DNA from: Atkinsonella hypoxylon
Lineage: Eukaryota > Ascomycota > Sordariomycetes > Hypocreales > Clavicipitaceae
Length of the DNA: 17,351 nt
Reading direction: 5' to 3'
NCBI GenBank assembly: GCA_000729835.1
Contig: JFHB01000360.1
Location: forward strand, 1-17,351
Below the pieces are notes generated by a model. The model was not told where the DNA came from. It was given only the letters and a program-made list of their open reading frames with translations, and ran no database searches. A program made the position numbers and the translations under genes. This document shows positions 9,730 to 17,351 of this stretch, in pieces (the stretch's first letter is position 1; the number at the start of each line of letters is the position of its first letter).

Positions 9730-9744
9730 TAATATATTAGCTAC
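9730..9744. repeat. Right target-site duplication of the LINE
   Basis: TAATATATTAGCTAC follows the TAA-rich LINE tail and equals 3012-3026. The 72-bp repeat and its minus-strand reading frame resume at this word. Confidence 0.75.
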
Positions 9745-9850
9745 CTATGTTGTTATTAGTGATTGCGCATTATCTATACCTTTATATATGTTAGAGGTGT
9801 CTAATATATTAGCTACTTATAATGCTGTTAGTGGTTGCGCAAGGCGGATA
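9730..9850 (-). repeat. 72-bp tandem repeat, right part of the array
   Basis: AGCTAC at 9739 and 9811 and GCA at 9767 and 9839 keep the 72-bp period seen left of the LINE. One whole unit plus a partial one are present. The minus-strand reading is LDTSNIYKGIDNAQ-like, as on the left. Homology to the unit ends near 9841. Confidence 0.85.
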
Positions 9851-10379
9851 GGTATTAGTGTAAAGCTTAGACTTTAACTGCAGAATATATCCTGTGCATG
9901 TAGTGTAGATATACTTAATATTAGAGTAGGTAAATTATAGGGGTTTCTTAGGTTCTATAGAAGGCTGCTATCTTGCTCTCTCCTTACTGCTTGCCTACAA
10001 TTTACCTTATCTTTTCTAACAATAGCTTTAGATATACCCTGCTTATAGGAAGTATCTTACTAAGTTGTGCTTACTCCCTCTTTAGCAGCTAACTCTACTT
10101 TATAATATTTCTTATAAGTAGCTCGTTTTAACCTAATGTAGGGTTAGTATATACTTTACTTAAGATATCTATATATATACCTAAGGATTGCAGACAGAAG
10201 AGAGATCCTAATTCTAGTAGATAAATAATCTTCCTAATAGCTACTTTCTTCTATATTTATATTCTTTAAGGCATATATTCTCTATTTAGAAGATACCTTA
10301 GATATAGCTAGCATTAATCTAGCTATTACTTAAGGCTAGAGCTTTAACTAAAACTAAGTCTAACGGTTTAGATATACAT
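9745..10379 (-). pseudogene. N-terminal and middle part of the decayed coding remnant split by the LINE
   Basis: The minus-strand register that carries the repeat at 9739-9841 stays readable upstream to about 10210, with TAA/TAG as its only stops. It includes YYKVELAAKEGVS, QGISKAIVRKDKVNCRQAV and SLLxNLRNPYNLPTL-type segments, all moderately basic. Beyond about 10215 the likely continuation lies in another frame (KPLDLVLVKALALS near 10370-10320), so a small indel or an intron is probable. A short Ala/Leu-rich start of this kind could belong to the helix-turn-helix of a pogo/Fot1-like transposase, but I cannot confirm it. The adjoining copia LTR begins at about 10380. Removing the LINE and one duplication rejoins this frame with 2505-3026. 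Confidence 0.4.
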
Positions 10380-10888
10380 TGCATAATATCAAAGAGGAGA
10401 TAGAAGAGATAACAGAAGAGAGAGAAGATGAAGAAGCTTCTAGTGTGTAGAAGAGTGTGAATTGCTTGCTTAATTCCTCTAACTTAGGAGGGAGGAAGCG
10501 GCCTATATATAGCTAATTCTAAGAGAGGAAGAAAGAGAAGAGAAGAAGGAAAAACAAGAAGGGGGATAGCTAGATACCCGAAAATCCTGCAGCTTGTAGA
10601 GCGAGAGAATTCCGAGAGATGCTAAGTAATCTATTGCACTGCCTCTATAAGAGGGGCTAATATTAGTGTGTGTAGAGCCCTATAACAAAGGAAAGATAAC
10701 AGACTAGATAACCCCTGTTGTATTCTATCCTAGTCTACTACACCTACTTGTTTCCTACACTTAGTTGTTGTAACTAAGTTCCTTTGTTGTGCTACTGTTG
10801 GAGTAGTTGTGCTGGTACTAGCTGTTAGAGCTGATGTTGCATGAAGTTGGCGATGTTGGTATCGCTAGTGTTAAAGCTACTTTTAACA
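10380..10888 (-). mobile_element. 3' LTR of the copia element
   Basis: The start of the LTR (minus strand TGTTAAAAGTAGC, at 10888) follows directly after a G-run, as expected. The region holds a TATA-like box and a pyrimidine-rich tract after it, and is not coding. The far end is less sure: a minus-strand ...TATTATGCA ending at 10380 coincides with the place where CA/TG content falls, giving about 509 bp, but the inverted terminus is poor. It differs from the solo LTR at 970-1284, which starts TGTTGGAATCG, so a second LTR family is represented. Confidence 0.65.
10503..10512 (-). promoter_or_regulatory. TATA-like box in the copia LTR
   Basis: On the minus strand CTATATATAGG precedes a C-rich CCGCTTCCTCCCTCC stretch and a long pyrimidine-rich segment, a layout typical of an LTR promoter and leader. 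Assigned from sequence pattern only. Confidence 0.4.
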
Positions 10889-10899
10889 TACCCCCCTAG
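10889..10899 (-). promoter_or_regulatory. Polypurine tract of the copia element
   Basis: On the minus strand CTAGGGGGGTA sits immediately before the LTR start TGTTAAAAG. A purine run here primes plus-strand DNA synthesis in LTR retrotransposons. It fixes one LTR edge at 10888. Confidence 0.8.
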
Positions 10900-10914
10900 A
10901 TAGGTTGTTGGTTA

Positions 10915-13248
10915 ATAAGCTATCTATTTCTCTTTAGAGTCTTTAAGCTCTTTAAGCTTAACAAGACTTTCTATATCTATAAGACTAAGTTAATTATAGA
11001 AGGTAATAAATTTCTAACCAATAAGAGCTTTAGTAAGTCTATTAGCAACTATATCTGCTGTTAGTGTGTAAGAGAGCTAGAAGAGGCCTTCTTTATAGGC
11101 CTAACGAAGCCAACAGTTGTAAACATTAACGTGTTTTAAAGCAGTCTTAATTCGAGGAATATTAAGAGTTACAAGACAAATTGTTTAAAGGTTATTGCAT
11201 TGGATAACAGGGGGTTAGTTGCTGATATCTAGCTTAAGACCTAATTGGTTAAGAAGCCTAAATATAGAGATTAAGTCTTTTACTGTTGTAGAAAGAGCTA
11301 GAAGCTCTGCTTCTGTGGAGGAAGTTGTAACTGTAGGTTGCTTAGTTGCTTGCTAACTAATTGCTCCACTAAAGAGACTAAAGAAAGAGCCTTATAATAA
11401 TTTATGGGTTTCTTTATTGTTAGCGTAGGCAGCATCGGAAGCTACTACAAGCTCTTGTTAGTTGCTATTAGAGAATTAAATAGCAAGAAATTAAGTGAGA
11501 AAGAGGTAGATAACTACTCCTACAGCTACTTTATAGTAATATTTAGAGGGATTCTGAAGGTGCTTAGAGAGTTTAGATACAGCAAGAGCTATATCTAGCC
11601 TTATTATTGTAGAAGGGTAGTTAATAGAACTAACAAGCTTCTAATACTAGTATATCTGTTAAGAAGAGGCTTATTGCTAGTTCCTTTTAAGTTATTGTTC
11701 TAGAATTAGGTAGGTTTTCTTAGGTATCTTTCTAAAGAGGAATTTGTTAGCAATTTTCTCTATATAAGAGTCTTGTAAAAGCTAGGTCTTTTGAAGCTTT
11801 TAATTGCAGATAATTTAAATTCTAAGAAACTACTTTAAATCCCTTAGGATCTTTATCTTGTAACTGTCTTAAAGTTCTTATGTAATTCCTTGTGCCTTAT
11901 TCCTGTTTTTAGATTGGAAGATAAGTACAATATTATCTATAAAGTAGAAGATAACTACTGTATCTGAAATTATAATGTAAGGGTCTTCTATAACTACCTA
12001 TAGTTGTAGTCTTTAAAGAGTTAAAGAGAGATCTTTCTGCTAGAGATAAGGGGACCTCCTTAGGCTATATAGAGCTCTAAGAAGTAATAAAGCCTATCCT
12101 AGTTTCTTAAATCCATTAGGATAATTAATGTAAATAGTTTTATCTTAAAGACTATTAGTAAAGGTAGAAACAGTGTCTATTTAGATAGAATTAAGGTTGA
12201 ATTTAGTTAGGATTGCTATAAGGATTTAAAAGGATCTAGCTGTAAGGGTTGCTGCATAAGTCTCTTTCGAGCTTATAGGTTAAAGGTCTCCTTTTATATA
12301 GATTCTAGCTTTAAATTAAGTAAGATATCTATGCTTATTAAATTTATACTTAAAGACCTAGGTAAGAGGAATTAGCTTATATCTAGTAGAAAGATCTATA
12401 ACTAGTGTTAGTTAAAAGGTTCCCTTTTCCTAGTTATTATTAAATTCCTTTGTTGCTGCCTCTTTAAACTTATTAATAAATTAGTGTTGTTGTAGCTCTT
12501 TCTAGTTCCTAGGTTTAGGGGGAAGAGTTTATTAATAAAGTCTTTCCTTTATGCCTAGTAGGAAGCTACTAGTAAAGGCGAAGTTAGAAGAATTATAGGT
12601 AGCTAGTCTTGCTGACCTATAAGGGTTAGTTAGTTGTAGAAGCTGTTAAGGAAGAGACTAAGGCTCTAGACTTAGTGTTAGTAACTAGGAAGGTTCCTGT
12701 TGTTGCAGAGGTTCCTTATCTATAGAGGGTTCTATAGAGGAAGTGAAGTCTTAGTATTCTTCTAGGTTTAAAACAGGTGGAAGCTGCACTTCTATAAGTG
12801 TAGTTAGTTAGAAGTCTTTAAATTTAAAGGTTAATTTAATGTATGCTGGAAGCTGTATTTAAACCTCTTGTTGAATAGGTTGCTTTTTGTGTAGGTTGTA
12901 GAAGGAAGATTCGTTAAAAGTAACGTCTCTTACTCTTCTAATCTCGTTTTTCGTTGGAATCTAGATGCAGAAGATATTCGAGGAATCGTAACCAACTAGG
13001 TAACTAATCTCTATATAGGGTGAAGTTTTAAGTTCTCGTTTAGCTGTGTTCTTAAGAGCTTCTGTTGTAAGAGAATAAGCTCTACAACTAAAGGCTTTAA
13101 GGAAAGAGATATCTAGCTTAAGGAAGCTAGAATATCTAGTATCCTTGTTGTTTTCGGAAAGCTAAGTGTAGAATACCTAAAAAGGGGTCTTCCAATCTAT
13201 ACCTTGTTGAGGGGTTCTTGTTACGGGATAATCATACAGACCTGCAGG
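10915..13248 (-). pseudogene. Copia pol: integrase C-terminus, reverse transcriptase and RNase H, RIPped
   Basis: One minus-strand register (codon at 13224) runs 2.3 kb with TAA/TAG interruptions. TRTPQQGIDWKTPF at 13221-13180 and YLVGYDSSNIF near 13005-12970, followed by IRRVRDVTFNE, are the end of copia integrase. The reverse transcriptase catalytic box at about 11943-11926 reads FIDNIV where VDD is expected, so the second Asp became Asn. RNase H is clear: ASDAAYANNKE (about 11443-11410), TTSSTEAELLALS (about 11330-11290), and KHVNVYNCWLR followed by ADIVANRLTKAL near 11137-11000. This is the DNA-synthesis and integration machinery of the element, which is dead. Domains before integrase are absent at the right edge. 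The end at 10915 is approximate. Confidence 0.88.
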
Positions 13249-13260
13249 TCACTAGTGCAC

Positions 13261-13523
13261 GTAACCGCAATTATGTATAAGTAGTTAGAAGCAACACTTA
13301 GGTAGTTAAATTGAACAATTAACTATTATTTACTAGAATACTATTACTAAATGCTCCTTACAGTAACTCTTACAACTTCTCTTATAAATCTTTATATAAC
13401 CTATTAAATCTAACAACCTATTGTTACTTCTAATAAACCTACATTAGATTATACTGTAATAAGTAGTAGCAATTGCTTCTAATTATTGCTAACCCTCCTT
13501 AAGCTTAAAAAGCTAAAATTGTA
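13261..13523 (+). other. Possible gypsy LTR or leader, no gene
   Basis: This spacer between the broken copia element and the gypsy gag start has moderate CA/TG content (GTAACCGCAATTATG, ATTGTTACTTC, AGCAATTGC), more than the coding region that follows. It is where a 5' LTR and primer-binding site would be, but I cannot identify TG...CA ends or a tRNA-complementary site with confidence. RIP at the primer site or truncation may have erased them. Confidence 0.35.
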
Positions 13524-16500
13524 ATGTTTAAGATAGAGTAACTTTAGAAGAAGCTTAGTAGAAGAAACTATATTTCTTTTACTAATAAAGAACTTAAAAC
13601 TATATACTAATTCTATAAATTTTACTGCTAAAATCTAGATTTTTAGATTTAAAAAAGAGATCTTATGCCTTAAGAGAAAAAAAGCCTACTACTTTATTTT
13701 ACTTACTATAAATTTATTAATAAATAGCTTAAATTATATAACTAACCTAAGCTAGTAAAACTACTTTCTTACTAAAATACTATTAACGCTTCTATAGTAT
13801 AGTAGATATAAAGGTAGGTTAATAGAATTATTAATAAGGCTAAATCTACTAAACTCCTTATAGATTTATTAACAGTAATACTAAAAGGAAAAGCTAAGGC
13901 TAAATTATTTAAATCTAATAGCTTAAGAGATACTATCTATAAAGCTAGTGCTAGTTCTACCTAAAATATTAAAGGAAAGTAAGTATAAAGATCTAGATTT
14001 ATACTACTTACTAAGGACCTAAATCTATTAAATATACCTTAAACTACTAAAAAGAACTTACTAATTAAAGAACTAGCTAAAATCTTACTACTTTTATAGG
14101 CTTACTAAAGGTTTTATACCTTTAGGCTAAAGTATAAAGTAAAGAAAGCAGTAAATCTACTTAAAAAAGAGAACCCCTTACTAGAATAGTTTATAGGTTT
14201 TTCTATAGAAATTAATAGGTAAATTAGTAGAATTAAAGAAGAATTAATTAATAAAATTAGTAAATTATAGAGAGAATTAAATAATAAAATTACTACTCTT
14301 TAAGTAGAGCAATAATACTTAGCCTAGAAAATAGAGACTATACTTAAGCCTTAGAATAAATACAATAAATAATACTATACCTAATAAGGCTTCTAGCTTA
14401 AGAATTATAGGTAAAGGGCTTTTAATTCTTACTTACCTCTAAAAGATAACTAGAACTAAAAGTAAGGTTAAAAGTAACCTCTAAGTAAAGAAAACTATAT
14501 AATATAAAGATACTTTAAACACTTTAGTACTTTTCTAAAAGAATAAAAGCTACTATAATTTCTAAAGAATCTATTAGAGTAATACTATAATAGTAAGGCT
14601 AAGAAAAGCTAAGATACTAAAAAAGACTAGAATTAAGTATTTAGTAACTTTAAATATTAGTATATAAATTAATAAGCACTATACTATATTAGAAACAATA
14701 ATCTTTAGCTAAATTTAGTAGATAAAAGGCTAAATTTATATTAAAAATAGAATAACTAAAGCAATATATAGTCTTAAACCCTTAAGGAATAGATAAATTC
14801 TATATAAAAGATTACTAATATTAGTTACTTTAAACCCTTTAATAATAGAAATATCTATAAGCTAATTTTATATAAAGGAAAGTATATTATTTTTTACAAT
14901 ATAGAGCTATAGATCTAAGCTATTAAAGACTACTGTAGCTATAGTGCAATTAATGCCTAAAAAGCTATTTATATTAAGCTTTAAACTCTCTTTAAAGGGA
15001 ATATATTAATATAGTATAAGTAGTATCTAGATTACTATAAAAAAATAGCTATTTTTAGCAGTTTAAACTCTATTTATACTGCTATCTATAAAGAATTTAG
15101 TATATAGATCTAGAATACAATAATATAGCTAAATTTAGCTAAGTTTATAGAGTAAAATATAATTAAAGAAAAATTATTTAGGGAATTTACCTCTAGAGTA
15201 TTCTAATATATCTATATAAATAGTAAAACTATTAATCTTTAGCTTCTTTTAAGACTTTATTATAAGCTATACTTAGGATTATAATAGCTATATTTAATTT
15301 TAACAGTAAAAGACCTAAGATTTATATATATTACTATAGTAAATAATAAGGTTAAGGATCTATAAGAATGCCTTAAGAATCTAGAAAAATAATAAAAGTT
15401 AAAAGACTATAAAGAAGGTACTAATACCTATTATACTTAAAGTAAATCTAATAGTAAGAACTTTAAAAACAATAAAGTAGCCTAAGGTAACTAAGCTAAT
15501 TAGAATAAAAGTAATAGTTAATTTTAGTTTTAACCTTTATTCTATAAAAATTACTAGAATAATTATACTTAATACTTACTATAAAACTAAAGGAATTAGC
15601 TACTAAAAGAATAGTAACTTTAGCCTTAGTAGAACTAAAATTTAGAGGTTAGCTAGAATTATTAGCTAAAGCTATAGTATCTTTAGTAGCTTTAACGTTT
15701 TTAATAATAAAGCCTACTATAGAATAATAAGGAATATACCTATATAATAACGTTTAAAGATAAATCTAACTAGAAAGACTATAAAAAGTACCTTAAAAGC
15801 TATAAATACTAGCTAATAGAAGAAGAAGAAATAGTTAATACTAAAAAACTACTAACTAGCCTAAAATCTAACTTTATTAAAACCTATTTTACTAAAAGTA
15901 AAGAAAAGTAAAAGAAAAAGGTTTAAATAGAGGTAAACTAAAAGGATTTATAAGGAATCTAAATAGAGTAAGTAGTTAAAGTAGTTATAAGGCTATAGCT
16001 TATTAAATCTAGTATTTTAAAGTTAAATTTCTTCCTAAAGATTCCTATTTAATTCTATAATAAAGAACTATTATATTAGATTTACCTAAATACTAAAACC
16101 TCTTTAGTGCTAGTTAATAAAGTATAGTTAACTTAGTTTAGTTAAAATATAAAATAGGTAAAAATAGAGCTAAAACTAGTTACTAAAGTGTAATTATTCT
16201 TCTATATCTCTAAGACAGCTACATTTAACTTCTATATCCCTAGATCTATATATAGTGTACTTATAACTAGCTATTTTACAGTTATAGCTAATATAATAAG
16301 TAACTTAAGGTTAAAGCTTCTTCTAGGTTTAACCTTTCTCTATAATTATAGTATTAAAATTAATTTTATCTGCCTTAAAGCTACTATTAGGTCTATTTAT
16401 AATATAGTTATAGAAATAGGTATTTTCTAGCTAATTTTAAAGATTCTACATTAGAATATAACAGTAGTATAAGCTATAATAATTCTGCTAAAATTGTAGA

Positions 16501-17351
16501 AGTATATTCTAGTTAAATAAAAGGAGGTACTAGCTAATAAAAAGGCTACTGCCTACTATATATACTTAAAATCTAACTTTATCCTAAATATATTACTTAG
16601 TATAACTAACTAGAAATAAATAGTAGCTTATAACTATTTAGATAAATTTATTATAATCTAGAAAAATTAAAAGGTTACTTATCTCTAGTATAATAAAGAG
16701 CTTAAGGCTAACTATATAATTATAAACCTATTTAATTTATATATATATTTTTCTAAGGATATTGCACCTAATAATAGTCTATTGCCTATAGAAGATTATA
16801 AGATATAGAAAGAAGATAATAGTAGTAGATTTAACCTTAAGAAAGTTAATAATAATATCTCTATATATAGAATCTCTTATTCTAAGGATATACTATATAT
16901 TTACAATAAATATAAAGTTAAGGTAGAAAACTTAAACTTAAATATTATAGCTAAACTTATTAACTTAATAAATAAATATAATATTTATTGTAATAGAGGT
17001 ATTATTTCTATACCTAAAGACTAGTATATAAGAGTAAATCTAGTAGATAAATAGTAGAAGCAGCTAAAACCTATTTAAATCTACTTATTAGAAGCTAAAG
17101 ATAAAGCTAAACTAGATAAGGTTTATAATAAGCTATATTTAAGTAGAAAGATATTATATTTAGACAACCTAGTAGCTATAGTCTACTTAGCCTTTATAGT
17201 GTAGATTAAAAACTCTAATAGAAAGAAAAGAATAAGTTATAGTTAATATAAGGCTGCTTAATAGTGTAGTAATGCTAAATATATACCTCTTACTAGATTA
17301 ATTAAAACATTATAGTAGATATATATAGTAAGAAGATATTTTTACTCCTTT
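13524..17351 (+). pseudogene. Ty3/gypsy gag-pol (gag, protease, start of reverse transcriptase), RIPped, cut by window end
   Basis: A single register from an ATG at 13524 (MFKIE) stays readable to the right edge, about 1,275 codons, with only TAA/TAG stops. Gag lies at about 14900-15365 (KEKLFREFTSRVF, LRLYYKLYLGL, KDLRFIYITIVNNKV), as in gypsy capsid domains. A Gln/Asn-rich linker spans 15483-15710. Protease follows at about 16060-16400: LVNKV at 16110-16124 marks the active-site loop, with catalytic Asp probably read as Asn, and LLLGLTFLYNYSIKINF at about 16314-16365 is the conserved end. The region leading into reverse transcriptase is clear at 16950-17240 (LINKYNIYCNRGIISIPKD, DKVYNKLYLSRKILYLDN). 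The catalytic box lies beyond the window. I saw no zinc knuckle. It supplied capsid and polymerase for an element now dead. Confidence 0.82.

Larger units (their letters stand above)
10380..13260 (-). mobile_element. 5'-truncated Ty1/copia retrotransposon, lightly RIPped
   Basis: On the minus strand the order is integrase C-terminus, reverse transcriptase, RNase H, polypurine tract, 3' LTR, which is the Ty1/copia order. Gag, protease, the N-terminal half of integrase and the 5' LTR are missing; homology stops between 13245 and 13260. Compared with the sequence on both sides, TG and CA are frequent (many TTGTTG and CAAC words), so RIP was weaker or more recent here, although many codons are still stops. 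Its left end abuts the transposase-like remnant. Without the 5' LTR no target duplication can be tested. Confidence 0.85.
13261..17351 (+). mobile_element. Ty3/gypsy LTR retrotransposon, heavily RIPped, 3' part outside the window
   Basis: Gag, protease and early reverse transcriptase in this order on the plus strand, with protease directly before reverse transcriptase, are characteristic of Ty3/gypsy. The remainder of pol (rest of reverse transcriptase, RNase H, integrase) and the 3' LTR should lie to the right of 17351. CA and TG are very rare through the coding part, comparable to the LINE body and much rarer than in the adjoining copia element. The left boundary is uncertain between 13250 and 13523. 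Confidence 0.75.

Noticed and set aside
11404..11598. Open frame of 64 codons on the plus strand
   Set aside because: It is antisense to the copia RNase H and reverse transcriptase region, whose minus-strand register is supported by strong motifs. It is a chance shadow.
13239..13260. Cloning-vector polylinker, since the palindromes resemble restriction-site clusters
   Set aside because: It does not match a polylinker I know, the adjacent bases read on into copia integrase, and the same 12-mer occurs in the solo LTR. A chance or natural repeat is more likely.
1..17351. Mitochondrial or plastid origin because of the very low GC content
   Set aside because: The low GC is due to loss of CA and TG specifically, with nuclear-type retrotransposons, target duplications and an unmutated GC-rich LTR. 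No organellar genes were recognised.

Overview
The window looks like a subtelomeric, centromeric or other heterochromatic repeat block from a filamentous ascomycete (Pezizomycotina). Most of it is extremely AT-rich. TA dominates, CA and TG are almost absent (none at 7321-7380, for example), and stop codons in decayed reading frames are nearly all TAA or TAG. This is the mark of repeat-induced point mutation (RIP, CpA to TpA on either strand), a premeiotic process of Pezizomycotina. I see no intact protein-coding gene, and I noticed no rRNA or tRNA gene. Every coding register I recognise is a decayed transposable element.

Layout, left to right. 1-964 is AT-rich RIP-type sequence with a 54-bp tandem repeat. 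970-1284 is a solo LTR, apparently untouched by RIP, bounded by a perfect 5-bp duplication (AATAA). 1290-2504 is RIP-type DNA without a recognisable gene. 2505-3026 and 9745-10379 are two parts of one minus-strand coding remnant that carries an in-frame 72-bp (24-residue) repeat; its tail resembles fungal pogo/Fot1-like transposases. That remnant is split by a full-length plus-strand Tad1-like LINE at 3027-9729, flanked by a 15-bp target duplication. The LINE has a gag-like ORF1 with three zinc knuckles and an ORF2 with endonuclease, reverse transcriptase and a C-terminal Cys/His region.

10380-about 13250 is a minus-strand Ty1/copia element that keeps its 3' LTR, polypurine tract, RNase H, reverse transcriptase and the end of integrase. 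Its 5' half is missing. It has many more CA/TG dinucleotides than its neighbours, so it is less heavily RIPped. From about 13260 to the right edge is a plus-strand Ty3/gypsy element: one long reading register from gag through protease into the start of reverse transcriptase, cut by the window end.

The elements do not act together as a system. The window records successive insertions (the transposase-like gene, then the LINE inside it, plus gypsy, copia and the solo LTR) with different exposure to RIP. The most informative points are the LINE insertion with rejoinable in-frame repeats, the unmutated solo LTR, and the differences in RIP intensity between and within elements.
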